A DNA stretch of 64,000 bases from the NCBI GenBank assembly GCA_937898195.1, contig CALEJD010000040.1:1-64000 (forward strand). The letters run 5' to 3'. The translations under genes were made by a program, and so were the position numbers. The notes beneath the pieces are model-generated. The model was not told the DNA's origin and ran no database searches. It was given only the letters and a program-made list of their open reading frames with translations. This DNA is from an uncultured Clostridia bacterium. GTDB lineage: Bacteria; Bacillota; Clostridia; Oscillospirales; Acutalibacteraceae. Positions 25,501-34,430 of this stretch are shown here, piece after piece (the first letter of the stretch is position 1; the number at the start of each line of letters is the position of its first letter).

Positions 25501-27207
25501 AAGAATTTACCAAGTAGCAAAACTGTCAATATTTATGTTAAAAAACATGGTAGTGCAAACATCCCCGGTCAAGCGTCTGGCACTAAAAACGCCCCTGCTG
25601 GTTTATCCGAAGTTAACGAGGAAGGATTTGAGTTTATTCGTGATGCCAAAACTGGCAAACTGCGTATTGCTGATGGCGGTAAGCGTACAATCACTTATCT
25701 GAATAAGGGTGACATCGTTTATACACATAAAGAATCGCAGAAGATGCTTGAAAGCGAAGGCGATGTTATCATCCCCCAACACAAGTCTGGTACCAAGAAA
25801 AAGCAAAAGGCCTACGACAAGGCATATAAAAATATAAGTAATGCACATGAGCGCAAAATGAAGGAACTTGAGTACGCCGCACAACGTGACCATTGGAGTG
25901 ATGTAAAACTTGCCCAAGCGAAGAAGGCGCAATTAGATGCAACCAACAAGCAGATTGCCGCTCTGAATAGTAAATACGGTAAAAAAATCACCAAGCAATC
26001 TGCAATGGACACACTTGATGCCGAGTTTGATATCAAGAAGGCTCAACTTGAAGCCGAACACGATGCGCAGACACAGGCTGTCGAAAGCGCAATTAGCGGG
26101 CAACTTGGATACACCAAGGATTTATCAACCGTTGTTCGTCAGATTAATAGCAGTTCAAGGTTAAGCGCAGAAGAGAAGCAGAAATATCTCAAGGAAGCGT
26201 ATAAGGAAAATGTTGAATATCTGCAAAAGTTATTTGACAAGAACAAGAAGACATATGATGAAATGGCGGGCACCCTAAAGAGTTACTATGACCAAGGGAT
26301 GATTACTGCCAAGGAGTATTATGACTATCTTGATGACCTTGCGGAAAAACAGTTAGATAAGGAAAAAGATAGGATATCTAAACTGAACGAAGTAAAGGAG
26401 AACGAATACGACCTTGCAAAAGCATATGTGCAATATCAGATTGACAAATTGGAAGAACAGAATGATTTGATTGAGAAACAGGCTGACTTGGAAAAGGCTC
26501 GCACACAGCGTGTTAAAGTGTATCGCCAAGGTGTCGGGTTTGTTTATGAACAAGACACCGAAGCCATTCGTGAAGCGGAGAAGGCAATTGACGATTTGTC
26601 TGACTCCCCCGAACTAAAGAAGTGGAAGGATATTCTTGAGTTGTTTGGGGATATGGAAGCGTTGGCTGACATCAAGGAACTTGAGAATAAACTTGGTAAG
26701 ACTTCTGGCGAATTATTCGGTGGCATGGGCACAGATTTAGCACAATGGGAGACGTTTATACGCTCCAACCTTGCAACCACACTTGGATATAGCAGTCTAC
26801 TTGACGCTATGGACGAGTTAGAAGGACACGACGCTATTGTTGGCTGGCTACAAGGTGTTGGCGAAACAGTATCCGAATCCCAAATCCAGCAAGCCATAGA
26901 CCGTAATCGTTTTGCGTCTGGCACACTATCTGCACCAGCAGGGTTTGCCAGAGTAGCGGAAAACGGTTATGAGATTGCGCTTCTTGGTAAAGGCGATGCG
27001 GTGATGCCGCACAATGTGTCGGAGAACTTAATGCAGTGGGGACGGTATAATCCTGTGGAAGTTATGCAGGGCGGCGTTGGCGGCACTGTTGAAAACTTCC
27101 ATTTTGATAGTCTGGTTCTGCCGAATGTTACCGATGCAAACGGCTTCATGCGTGAATTACAGAATTTGCCTAACAGGGCACTACAATATAGTAGGAGCAG
27201 GGGGTAG
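22504..27207 (+). CDS. Tape measure protein
   Basis: The 1567-aa protein is the largest in the window. It has an N-terminal Ala/Gly/Lys-rich region, a tail-tape-measure core (about 140-420, with TGVEMVEAATEFRKAGY and TRNGSTAARGL), and a hydrophobic segment (about 540-560). Long coiled coils (about 600-730 and 1100-1420) flank a low-complexity Lys-rich repeat (about 885-940; TGKGDN-DVKKKK units). The protein ends in a Gly-rich, Ala-rich tail. It spans the tail lumen and fixes tail length. At about 0.15 nm per residue it predicts a tail near 235 nm (inference). AAGGTGGTGGGGAAGC precedes the start. Confidence 0.93.
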   Translation: MAAGQYTIRVHGVLDDTQILARLASIQKQMGAVPIGGKGGKGVAAIGTAADGSAKKVKRLNTAVGTTAKNVKKVGSPAYAGSIAGLGRSAKQSENNFKKFGSTTLDVTKKVVQFGAVTAVIRGVTSGMGAMVQNVFDLDSALTEFKKVSDLSGKSLEKYTDQAYKVGSAVAKTGVEMVEAATEFRKAGYNDQDALRLGKIASMYQNVADQELTAGEAANFITSQMKAYNIEAKDAEHIIDAVNEVSNNFAVSSADIATNIGKASAALAQGNITYEESIGLMTAMTEITRNGSTAARGLVSIQSRFNQITDETSSTGKKLTAWYEKHNIAIRDQNGNLRSFFEVGKDVSKIWNDLSKDEQMYYLNTQAGANQSRNLAALMRNYSTAIEATETALNSEGSAARENAKYMDSLQGRLQALKSAWSQFANATLKSDTVKVALEGLTKALQFMASDAGQGLLKAAAGVTAFFGAFKLAKGIGSAVSGVTKLSKGAEAAGDSLRVLQMAQLGSTKQSTKLARALSKIAPMVPMLGALGAAAAVVGYGVYEAYKSTHKYRLEVDNLEASNKKSITTINENAEEAKRLTERIDELSKVENKTNREKALMAAYVEHLNELYPDLNLQYDKEKDKLNQTTDSIYKYIEAKKEEAKAAAYEKNFEKALNKQIKLEGKRADAQKELDRAQKQYNKEVESGYVNDMTIKRLQKAKAEVKDLNVAYAEITKEVTKQSNNMVKNSDAWKDLKKKADEAGVSMSKGLKDAINEGVYAIPESLKDLKSLISFDDIAQGLSLSSDGRELVESLQQGMREGHLDINDALNIATQMDEMRGKLNSEGSAAVADLAQQFSSGEIDFSEFQKKLQSVLSNEDYETKYRVDAEVNDEEVENAKSENKEPVSYTATGKGDNSDVKKKKTDDKKPVNYKATGKGDNEDVKKKKKDDKKPVTYKVKGEATGGKSSKSVKATADTSGATSKISGLSKLLSGLKNKAVSIKANVSGKGNVSSLKSDIKNLPSSKTVNIYVKKHGSANIPGQASGTKNAPAGLSEVNEEGFEFIRDAKTGKLRIADGGKRTITYLNKGDIVYTHKESQKMLESEGDVIIPQHKSGTKKKQKAYDKAYKNISNAHERKMKELEYAAQRDHWSDVKLAQAKKAQLDATNKQIAALNSKYGKKITKQSAMDTLDAEFDIKKAQLEAEHDAQTQAVESAISGQLGYTKDLSTVVRQINSSSRLSAEEKQKYLKEAYKENVEYLQKLFDKNKKTYDEMAGTLKSYYDQGMITAKEYYDYLDDLAEKQLDKEKDRISKLNEVKENEYDLAKAYVQYQIDKLEEQNDLIEKQADLEKARTQRVKVYRQGVGFVYEQDTEAIREAEKAIDDLSDSPELKKWKDILELFGDMEALADIKELENKLGKTSGELFGGMGTDLAQWETFIRSNLATTLGYSSLLDAMDELEGHDAIVGWLQGVGETVSESQIQQAIDRNRFASGTLSAPAGFARVAENGYEIALLGKGDAVMPHNVSENLMQWGRYNPVEVMQGGVGGTVENFHFDSLVLPNVTDANGFMRELQNLPNRALQYSRSRG

Positions 27208-27224
27208 CAATATCCCCCTACTCC
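27194..27224 (+). terminator. Terminator-like hairpin at the end of the tape measure gene
   Basis: The stem GGAGCAGGGGG/CCCCCTACTCC has one C-A mismatch and encloses the stop codon. It is followed by ATTTTAC, a weak tail. It may reduce read-through or stabilise the message. Confidence 0.5.
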
Positions 27225-27253
27225 ATTTTACATAATGGAAGGATGGTGATTAG

Positions 27254-28048
27254 ATGGGTGTTGCTAAAGACATACAGACCGCCATACGAACAATTACAGA
27301 ACAGGCTATAACAGACGCTCCGTTTGATAAAACAAGAAGGGGCGTGGTAAGGGGAATAAACGAAGATAATAATACATATACTGTTCATGTAGATGGAATG
27401 ACTTACGATGGAGTAAAGTCTACTAACGGTTCTGCCGTTCATATTGGTGATGTTGTGGATGTGACTTATCCAACTAATAATACGTCTCAAATGGTGATTA
27501 GTGGTATCACCGATATGACACAAAGTGAGATTGACGACTTTGTACAGTCGCTTGGATTGCATGGACGGTCAATATGTCCATATGATGTTGGCGATATTTA
27601 CGAAACGACTAACTCCGCAAACCCAAGCACAAAATGGGATGGCACGACTTGGAATCTGGTAAGTGAAGCCGCTGATTATATTGTTGAAGAAGGCGCAAGT
27701 GGTATTTGGACGTATCGTAAATGGGCAAGTGGCATTGCTGAATGTTGGGGGACATATTTTGTTGCTTCTTCGACATACGCCAACGGCGGGTCGAAATCAA
27801 TATCACAAACTCTACCAATAACTTTTTCGGACATACCGAGTGTTGTGACAAGCGGAAGTATCACAGGCACCACCAACTCTGGCACAAGATATACTCGTGG
27901 TAACAATAGCACCACAATCGAAACGTATTTAAATAACATGTCTGGTGGTTCTGTAACAAATACCGGATATGTTTACTTTTATGTGGTTGGTATATGGAAA
28001 ACCAGAACAACTCCGCAAACGATTTATAAGTGGCGCAGAGTAAGTTAG
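27254..28048 (+). CDS. Baseplate/tail-tip protein with collar-like C-terminus
   Basis: The 264-aa protein begins with a helix, then an OB-fold-like domain (about 28-85; RGVVRGINEDNNTYTVHVDG) as in tail hub or spike proteins. A segment YDVGDIYETTNSANPSTKWDGTTW follows that recurs in the next fibre genes, then a beta-rich Ser/Thr domain ending IYKWRRVS. It probably links the tail tip to fibres. Confidence 0.6.
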   Translation: MGVAKDIQTAIRTITEQAITDAPFDKTRRGVVRGINEDNNTYTVHVDGMTYDGVKSTNGSAVHIGDVVDVTYPTNNTSQMVISGITDMTQSEIDDFVQSLGLHGRSICPYDVGDIYETTNSANPSTKWDGTTWNLVSEAADYIVEEGASGIWTYRKWASGIAECWGTYFVASSTYANGGSKSISQTLPITFSDIPSVVTSGSITGTTNSGTRYTRGNNSTTIETYLNNMSGGSVTNTGYVYFYVVGIWKTRTTPQTIYKWRRVS

Positions 28049-28059
28049 GGGTGATGTGA

Positions 28060-28614
28060 ATGGATAATGAAGCAATAACAAAAAATGATTTACGAGCGAT
28101 ATTAGACCAACTTGGTATGCCATTTACACCGCTTGATTATTATCCCATAGGTGCATATTTTGAAACATCTGATTCAACCTTCGACCCCAACACAGTATGG
28201 GGTGGAACGTGGGTGCTTGAAACATCCGGGTATGTTCATGTATCTGGTGATGCTTCTGGTACGTCAAGCCCATCATACCCGGTATCAAAAGCGAATAATA
28301 ACAGTGGTGCTGGTGCGAGCGACGGTGGTTCGAGCACGGTTACGTTGACAGCGGAACAAAGCGGTGTCCCGGCTCATGCACATGGTTGGCAAGCAGCGAT
28401 GGCTTTATTTGGGATAAAAGCAAACACAAAAGAAAACCTAAACCCCCAATTCGCATTAGTGTCCCAATCTAGAACATCGGGGGGTTATTTTTCTGATAGA
28501 ATGAAGGACGGCTATGGTACGGCTACGGCAAACAACGCTACAAAAAACGCAACATCTGCCCACAACAACATGCAACCATACATCAACGTCTATCGTTGGC
28601 ACAGAACGGCATAA
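28060..28614 (+). CDS. Tail collar-type fibre protein
   Basis: The 184-aa protein starts at the ATG after GGGGTGATGTGA. It has an N-terminal adaptor (EAITKNDL, shared with the 31440-31910 product), the collar motif YYPIGAYFETSDSTFDPNTVWGGTW split here by residues of the phage collar family, and a Ser/Gly-rich beta domain ending YINVYRWHRTA. The ending is shared with the 30507-31427 product. It is a likely fibre tip. Confidence 0.7.
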   Translation: MDNEAITKNDLRAILDQLGMPFTPLDYYPIGAYFETSDSTFDPNTVWGGTWVLETSGYVHVSGDASGTSSPSYPVSKANNNSGAGASDGGSSTVTLTAEQSGVPAHAHGWQAAMALFGIKANTKENLNPQFALVSQSRTSGGYFSDRMKDGYGTATANNATKNATSAHNNMQPYINVYRWHRTA

Positions 28615-28670
28615 AAATATAAAATTACAAGATTGTACATAATATACATAATAGAAGGTGGTGATAAGAT

Positions 28671-28976
28671 ATGATAAGAGGGACAACCCCCACGCTTGTG
28701 TTCCACACCCCATATAAGGGCGATATGGTAGCAAGCGGTTTTATCACTTTCACCCAACGTGGTGATATTTTATTAGACATCCCCATTAGCGACAGCAGTG
28801 TGGAAGTGTCTAATAATGCTATTGCGCTGACGCTTACCCAAGCGCAGACGCTTTTGTTCGACCCACAAGGTAAAAATCTTGTTCAACTTCGATTGGTTCT
28901 TGAAGACGGGAGTGTCGTGGCAAGTAACATTGTCACTATATCCGTTGGGAAGATTTTGAAGGACGGTGAGATTTAA
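28671..28976 (+). CDS. Small beta-rich tail protein
   Basis: The 101-aa protein starts MIRGTTPTLVFHTPY and reads as a beta-sandwich, with FITFTQRGD and IALTLTQAQT. Such small proteins are common beside fibre genes in Firmicutes phages. It shares one base with the next gene. Exact role unknown. Confidence 0.7.
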   Translation: MIRGTTPTLVFHTPYKGDMVASGFITFTQRGDILLDIPISDSSVEVSNNAIALTLTQAQTLLFDPQGKNLVQLRLVLEDGSVVASNIVTISVGKILKDGEI

Positions 28977-29242
28977 TGGATATGGAAAATGTATTCAAAA
29001 TAAATCTTACGTTTGATAATGACGCTACATTTGATACGTTCTTTCAAGACCAAGATGGAGATTTTAATACGGATTTTGGAGAAACAACCACGGTCACAAC
29101 ATCTGACCATAGGGAGTTAACTCATAGGGATGCGTTGATGCAACACCCAATTGCGTCCATTACGGATTTAACTGGCGAACTTGATGTGCGACCAGATGAA
29201 TATATGTCGAACATAGAAATTTATGAGATATTGCAAGGTTAA
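28976..29242 (+). CDS. Small acidic protein in the tail fibre cluster
   Basis: The 88-aa product is very rich in Asp, Thr and Phe (FDNDATFDTFFQDQDGD). It starts on the last base of the previous stop and ends 18 nt before the repeat fibre gene. I recognise no family; a fibre assembly or attachment role is likely from context. Confidence 0.7.
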   Translation: MDMENVFKINLTFDNDATFDTFFQDQDGDFNTDFGETTTVTTSDHRELTHRDALMQHPIASITDLTGELDVRPDEYMSNIEIYEILQG

Positions 29243-29260
29243 GAAAAGGAAGGTATAAAA

Positions 29261-30484
29261 ATGTCAAAGAAATATTTAGACGATAGTGGGCTTTTATACT
29301 TTTGGCAACAGATAAAAACGAAGTTTGCTACCAAGGCGTTTGATAAAGTCAAGGTGGGCACAACAACCATCGAAGCCGATGGCACTTCTGACACGCTTGA
29401 ACTGGTGGCTGGGACAAATATCACATTAACTCCCGACGCAACCAACGACGCTGTGACGGTTGCTACAAGTGCAGAAGTTAACCAGAATGCGTTCAGTAAT
29501 GTTGCGGTTGGCAGTTCAACTATCGAAGCAGATGACAAAACAGACACGCTGACATTGGCGGCTGGAAGTGGTGTGACATTAAGTGCGGACACAAGCACGG
29601 ATACTGTGACGATTTCTGCTACTGGTACGCAAAATCAAGATGCGTTTAGTTATGTAAAGGTCGGTAGTGACACTATTGCGGCTGATACGGAGACGGATAC
29701 GTTAGAACTTGCGGCTGGTAATAATGTTACGCTGACCGCTGACACAACTAACGATAAAGTTACAATTGCGGCAACGGACACAACGTACAGTGGAACCGCA
29801 CCAATTACGGTAAGTGGCACTACAATCACTCATGATGCGTCTGGTGCTACAGCAGGTACATATGGTTCCACATCTGGGCAAACACCTGCGTTTGGCGCAA
29901 ATGCTTCCGTGCCTTATGTGACGGTTGACGCAAAAGGACATGTGACTGCGGCTGGTACGGCGAACGTAACCATCCCCAACACGGCGGCGAGCGCAGATGG
30001 TGCTGGTTTAATGAGTTCCAGTGACTTTTCAAAACTGGCTGGAATTGAATCTGGTGCGCAAGTTAACACAGTCACTGGCGTAAAGGGAGACTCTGAATCC
30101 AGTTATCGGACTGGTAATGTGAACATCACCCCGGCGAATGTTGGTGCTGTTGCGACAAGCGCAGTTGGTAGTGCGTCTGGTGTGTGCCCGCTGAATTCAT
30201 CCGGGACGGTTGATACGCAATATCTGCCATCCTATGTTGATGATGTTATTGAAGCGTATCCCCGGAGCGGTCAAACAGAACTGACAGCAACATGGCTGTC
30301 GTTGACCGATGGCGGTAGTGCACTTACACCAGAAACAGGCAAGATTTATATCATTCTTACCGCATCGACATCATATGCTGTGAATACATGTTTCAGATGG
30401 AGTGGTTCGACCTATGTTGAATTAGCAGATGGAAATATTAGTTCCATTACAAACGCAGAAATTGATGTTATCCTTGCGGCATAA
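29261..30484 (+). CDS. Tail fibre with tandem beta repeats
   Basis: The 407-aa protein begins with KYLDDSGLLYFWQQIKTKF, an N-terminal adaptor also seen in the 30507 gene. It then has three tandem units of about 48 residues (KVGTTTIEAD/VAVGSSTIEAD/KVGSDTIAAD ... TLELAAG), a Gly/Ala/Thr-rich shaft with VDAKGHVTAAGT and FSKLAGIESGAQVNTVTG motifs common in phage fibres, and a C-terminal domain. It is a trimeric-fibre candidate for host contact. Confidence 0.8.
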   Translation: MSKKYLDDSGLLYFWQQIKTKFATKAFDKVKVGTTTIEADGTSDTLELVAGTNITLTPDATNDAVTVATSAEVNQNAFSNVAVGSSTIEADDKTDTLTLAAGSGVTLSADTSTDTVTISATGTQNQDAFSYVKVGSDTIAADTETDTLELAAGNNVTLTADTTNDKVTIAATDTTYSGTAPITVSGTTITHDASGATAGTYGSTSGQTPAFGANASVPYVTVDAKGHVTAAGTANVTIPNTAASADGAGLMSSSDFSKLAGIESGAQVNTVTGVKGDSESSYRTGNVNITPANVGAVATSAVGSASGVCPLNSSGTVDTQYLPSYVDDVIEAYPRSGQTELTATWLSLTDGGSALTPETGKIYIILTASTSYAVNTCFRWSGSTYVELADGNISSITNAEIDVILAA

Positions 30485-30506
30485 GGATTGAAAGGAAGTG
30501 TCTAAT

Positions 30507-31427
30507 ATGGCAATAGAATATTTAGACAAAACGGGATTAACTTACCTTTGGAGCAAGTTAAAAACAAAATTTTCATCTGCAACAAATTGGCTTAACGGTA
30601 GTTCTACTGGTAGTGTAAGAACAAGTGGAAGTGCGGCTGAAGATAGTAGTTATACTATTGGGGATTACGCTACGACTGAGGGGTTTAATACTAAGGCTAA
30701 TGGGATGACTTCCCATGCTGAAGGTGACAGTACAACCGCTTCTGGTGTATGTTCTCACGCAGAAGGAATAGGCACAACCGCACAACGAAAATCTCAAACG
30801 GTTATAGGTGAGTACAACGTACTTGATACAACTGGCTCTGCATCAACTCGTGGCGACTACGCTTTTATCGTTGGCAACGGCACAGGCTCATCCGCTCGTT
30901 CCAATGCTTATGCTCTTGAATGGGACGGCGATTCAACGCAACAGGGTAGAGCGACTACGAAAGATATGACCTCTGCTGACATTGCCGATTTTATTACAGG
31001 TTTAGGTGGTCTTGGTACTCTCATATTCAATGCGGTATATCCTGTAGGCTCATACTACGAAACCTCTGATTCTACATTTGACCCGAACAATTCATTTGTT
31101 GGAACGTGGACAAAAGTAAGTGATGGATATTTTCTGCAAGCAACTACGGATAGTAGCAAAATAGGAACTACAGTAGCCGCAGGATTGCCTAATATTACTG
31201 GCGAGTTCTCTGCTATGACATACGGCGAAGGCTACTTTGTAAATGGCGCATCCGGTGCATTTTATGCCGGGTCTAATTATCAATACAAAGGCGGTTCTAC
31301 GGCATATTGGTCGAGTAATTCAAGAGGTCCGAAATTTGATGCGTCAAGGTCAAATTCAATATACGGAAACTCTACAACAGTTCAACCGCCCGCAATACTT
31401 GTATATATTTGGCACAGAACGGCATAA
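30507..31427 (+). CDS. Tail fibre with YadA-head-like repeats and collar domain
   Basis: The ATG at 30507 is preferred over GTG 30498, which lies inside the ribosome binding site. The 306-aa protein has the adaptor MAIEYLDKTGLTYLWSKL, YadA-head-like turns (GMTSHAEGDSTTASG and VCSHAEGIGTTA), the collar motif YPVGSYYETSDSTFDPNNS and a beta-rich end YIWHRTA. Each module occurs in a neighbouring gene, so this protein looks like a recombination of shared parts. Confidence 0.8.
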   Translation: MAIEYLDKTGLTYLWSKLKTKFSSATNWLNGSSTGSVRTSGSAAEDSSYTIGDYATTEGFNTKANGMTSHAEGDSTTASGVCSHAEGIGTTAQRKSQTVIGEYNVLDTTGSASTRGDYAFIVGNGTGSSARSNAYALEWDGDSTQQGRATTKDMTSADIADFITGLGGLGTLIFNAVYPVGSYYETSDSTFDPNNSFVGTWTKVSDGYFLQATTDSSKIGTTVAAGLPNITGEFSAMTYGEGYFVNGASGAFYAGSNYQYKGGSTAYWSSNSRGPKFDASRSNSIYGNSTTVQPPAILVYIWHRTA

Positions 31428-31439
31428 AAGGAGGTACAA

Positions 31440-31910
31440 ATGAGTAGTGAAGCAATAACAAAAAATGATTTATTGGCTATATTTGAAGGTATAGGCGTAC
31501 AATCACCACTAATTACTGACGCAGAACTGGAGTCTTTGGGTACGGCTCTTGGAGTAACCAGTAATTTGTATAGCATTATCAATGAATTAGTGACACCGAA
31601 AATCGTCACGCCTTCCATAACCACAAGTACCGGGACGCTTAATAGTGCCGAGATTGTGAAGGTGGGAAGAGTAGTCACTTTGAAGTTAGATATAAAAAAC
31701 TCAAGCACAGTAACTACAGGGAACAACATTTACAAAGGCACGATTGAACAAGCATACATCCCAAAGCGTTCCGCTTATGGTTGTGGCTACAATTATCAAA
31801 CGGCTGGCATTTTAGCCGTCGTAGACAACGGCGAAGTAATTGTTAGATGCACCGGAGCAAATCTATCAGCAAACTCCGGGCTTGTTGTAGCCGCCACCTA
31901 TATCGTGTAA
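31440..31910 (+). CDS. Tail fibre-associated protein with shared adaptor
   Basis: The 156-aa protein starts with EAITKNDLLAIFEGIG, nearly the same N-terminus as the 28060 gene, then has a beta-rich domain (KIVTPSITTSTGTLNSAEI...). The matching head suggests docking on the same baseplate partner, with a different C-terminal domain. A terminator follows. Confidence 0.75.
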   Translation: MSSEAITKNDLLAIFEGIGVQSPLITDAELESLGTALGVTSNLYSIINELVTPKIVTPSITTSTGTLNSAEIVKVGRVVTLKLDIKNSSTVTTGNNIYKGTIEQAYIPKRSAYGCGYNYQTAGILAVVDNGEVIVRCTGANLSANSGLVVAATYIV

Positions 31911-31921
31911 ACCATCGAAAC

Positions 31922-31944
31922 AAGAGCATACGGCTCTTTTTTTT
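31922..31944 (+). terminator. Rho-independent terminator
   Basis: The stem AAGAGC/GCTCTT with a 5-nt loop is followed by a T run with no interruption. It ends the fibre operon. Confidence 0.85.
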
Positions 31945-31959
31945 ATTGAAGGAGAAAAC

Positions 31960-32034
31960 ATGAACAGATTGCCCAAATGGGCACTCGACATAAACCGATG
32001 GGCGGCGGTTAAACCGCCCAATATTTTTACATAA
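31960..32034 (+). CDS. Possible 24-aa leader peptide
   Basis: A short ORF with ATG at 31960 after TGAAGGAGAAAAC codes MNRLPKWALDINRWAAVKPP and four more residues. It is enclosed by two terminator-like hairpins, the second of which overlaps its own 3' end. A strong ribosome binding site argues for translation. It could be a leader peptide for attenuation of the downstream receptor-binding genes or a chance ORF. Confidence 0.4.
   Translation: MNRLPKWALDINRWAAVKPPNIFT
31999..32028 (+). terminator. Terminator/attenuator hairpin overlapping the short ORF
   Basis: TGGGCGG (31999-32005) pairs with CCGCCCA (32014-32020); ATATTTTT follows. An alternative stem GGCGGT/ACCGCC uses the same bases. A ribosome on the 24-codon ORF would cover it. 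Confidence 0.6.
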
Positions 32035-32067
32035 CGAAAACAAAATAGAAAGGAGAGTGATTACCAC

Positions 32068-33423
32068 ATGGCAAAACCTATGTTAGATATAGTGCCATCT
32101 TATGACGTAACTAAAGGTGTCACTTTAACCTTTAACGCAAACTATGGAACAAACTTGGTTCGTGGTAGCGAGTTAACAATCTATGACCAAGACCAAAATG
32201 TTGTGGCTCGACATTTATATGTCCCAAGTACATATAACGAAGCATCGACCATACATAAAATTCCATCAAAGCAAGCACTTATAAACGAATCTATTACACC
32301 ATCAGCGTATAGTGCTTCGGTTTCATATTCCGTTGACGCTGTGGTGGCTTATGAAGATGCTACATACATTTGCATAGCACCCACTATTGGTAATGCGCCT
32401 ACAAACACTACATATTGGGAGCGTATATTACCAGTTGAGTGGGAAGCAAGTTACATATCAAATGACTTTGCTACAAAATACGACAACCAAAAGCAATTAC
32501 AATTTTCATTAATGACGTTTGTTTCGTGTGAAATAGACCCCATTATGGGAGATTTTATTTTATCTGGAATAAGTGAACCCAGTAACACAAGGGGTGCATG
32601 GACATTACCTACTCCGACAGTTACATTTGATGAAATTGATGCGACAATTAGTACAACATCGTATACTATTGGTTTAACCTATGATACTAATCAGACTACA
32701 AGTGTAGGATTGGTTTATAATCCACCCAAGGTAGTGCAATTCGATTTATACAACGCAGACGATGGGACATTAGTTAAATCCAGCGGCGAAGTGTACAATT
32801 CTGGAACGATGATATCTGACACGGAATATTACATGAATTACACATTTTCTGGGCTGGTAAATGGCACAACATACAATATTACCGCCACCATTACGTCGTT
32901 ATTGGGCATGGAAGTTTCTGGTGAAAGTACAGATTTTCTTGTTAATGCTACGACATATCAAATTAGTACGTTTAATGTAGAAAACGATTCTTGTAATGGT
33001 GGTGTAAAAGTTGTTAGTAATATCCTTGATGTATATGGGGAATCTAATCGTACACCAGTGGATGGCGAACTTGATTTGACTAATGGTGGATATTGTACAT
33101 GGACAGATGGACTTGGATTTACAAATAATTGGACGGCAAGAATTTGGGGTTATGACTTTGAAGTAGCAGATACTATACCAAGCGACCAACATATTATTCA
33201 CATGGCATCAACACAAGCAAGGGGAGTAATTGATGGATATATTGTCGAAGACCCAGATGGATATAGGTTTGATTTATATGTATATCCAATTGGATACGAT
33301 GGTGTAACAATGTACTTCCAAAGTAATGTGGTTAGTACACTTGGCACAAGCGCAGACCCATTGTGTATTGCTTTTGGATTTGATTACAATAATTCTGGTT
33401 CATACTTCGTAAAGATTGTGTAG
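32068..33423 (+). CDS. Receptor-binding-type tail protein with carbohydrate-binding and Fn3-like domains
   Basis: The 451-aa protein has an Fn3-like start (about 1-75), a chitin-binding-like module (about 78-130; YSVDAVVAYEDATYICIAP and TTYWERI, the CBM5/12 pattern), a further beta domain with a Fn3-like part (about 190-290), and a C-terminal jelly-roll-like domain (about 300-451). The modular, aromatic-rich build suggests binding of host glycans. AAAGGAGAGTGATTACCAC precedes the start. Confidence 0.7.
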   Translation: MAKPMLDIVPSYDVTKGVTLTFNANYGTNLVRGSELTIYDQDQNVVARHLYVPSTYNEASTIHKIPSKQALINESITPSAYSASVSYSVDAVVAYEDATYICIAPTIGNAPTNTTYWERILPVEWEASYISNDFATKYDNQKQLQFSLMTFVSCEIDPIMGDFILSGISEPSNTRGAWTLPTPTVTFDEIDATISTTSYTIGLTYDTNQTTSVGLVYNPPKVVQFDLYNADDGTLVKSSGEVYNSGTMISDTEYYMNYTFSGLVNGTTYNITATITSLLGMEVSGESTDFLVNATTYQISTFNVENDSCNGGVKVVSNILDVYGESNRTPVDGELDLTNGGYCTWTDGLGFTNNWTARIWGYDFEVADTIPSDQHIIHMASTQARGVIDGYIVEDPDGYRFDLYVYPIGYDGVTMYFQSNVVSTLGTSADPLCIAFGFDYNNSGSYFVKIV

Positions 33424-33440
33424 AAGGGAGTGAGTGATAT

Positions 33441-34430
33441 ATGGCTAACTTTTTAATGGGCGATGTGTTATTTGGACAAAACGCTCTCACCAACACAACT
33501 GGATTTATGAATCAGATTGATTCTATTACTATCAGTAATGGAGTATTCACCCATGTTAATGTAGAAAATGTATTCGACGACAATCCATCTTCTACAGAAC
33601 CAACAGAGTGGGGAGATACATTTATTATGGACGCTCCATTTACCGATGGTGTTAATGGGGGTTCTACTGGCAACCTTCTTGGTGTGGCTAACCAAATTCT
33701 TGTGAAGCGTAGACCATCTAATGTATACACAAACATAGGCGATGGATGGATTACGATTGCCCGAATCCCGATTGCTACAAGTGAAGATTTGAAGTTTGTA
33801 ATCTATGATTATACTTGTGCTAACAACACGCAATATGAATACGTCTTGATACCAACATTGATTCAGAATCAAGGTGGGCTGGAAGTACAAGTTGAATCAA
33901 GCATTACAAATAACTCTACCGTTATTCCTGTGATGTCAGAATTTAATAAGATATATATTTGCAATCTGACTGGCTCAAAAGGGATTGAAGCGAATACGTC
34001 CTATGACTCCATGAGTATTGAGAGATTGACAGGCACACACCAAACATTAGGGAGCAAATATCCAATTGTGGTTAGCAACTCAATTATCAATTATGAATCT
34101 GGCGGTGTGCATGGCAAGATTTTGAATGACAACTATGGTAATATCAACCCGGAAACCGGGCAAATGGTGCAATTAAATCGGAATGATATTGTCAAAGCCA
34201 GAGAAGAATATCGTGAGTTTATCACCAAGGGTAAGCCATACATCTTAAAAGATTGGAACGGTAATTCATGGCTTGTCATGGTCACGGACTCCCCATCGTA
34301 CACGTTTGATGATACTTGGGGAATGGGTATCGGTGAGATTGACTTCCACTGGACACAGATTGGTGAAGTTGAAGACCAAGAAGATTTAGATAAGGCTGGC
34401 ATGGTCTATGTAGGTGGTGGTCAAGAATGA
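33441..34430 (+). CDS. Baseplate/tail protein, unknown
   Basis: The 329-aa protein is beta-rich. It starts MANFLMGDVLFGQNALTNT and has a C-terminal part (KDWNGNSWLVMVTDSPSYTF, WGMGIGEIDFHWTQIG) that resembles distal tail proteins in tone but gives no firm match. It overlaps the next gene by 4 nt. Confidence 0.55.
   Translation: MANFLMGDVLFGQNALTNTTGFMNQIDSITISNGVFTHVNVENVFDDNPSSTEPTEWGDTFIMDAPFTDGVNGGSTGNLLGVANQILVKRRPSNVYTNIGDGWITIARIPIATSEDLKFVIYDYTCANNTQYEYVLIPTLIQNQGGLEVQVESSITNNSTVIPVMSEFNKIYICNLTGSKGIEANTSYDSMSIERLTGTHQTLGSKYPIVVSNSIINYESGGVHGKILNDNYGNINPETGQMVQLNRNDIVKAREEYREFITKGKPYILKDWNGNSWLVMVTDSPSYTFDDTWGMGIGEIDFHWTQIGEVEDQEDLDKAGMVYVGGGQE

Noticed and set aside
29261..30484. CRISPR-like or satellite array in the repeat fibre gene
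   Set aside because: The repeats are about 144 bp, diverged and in frame; they are protein-level fibre repeats.
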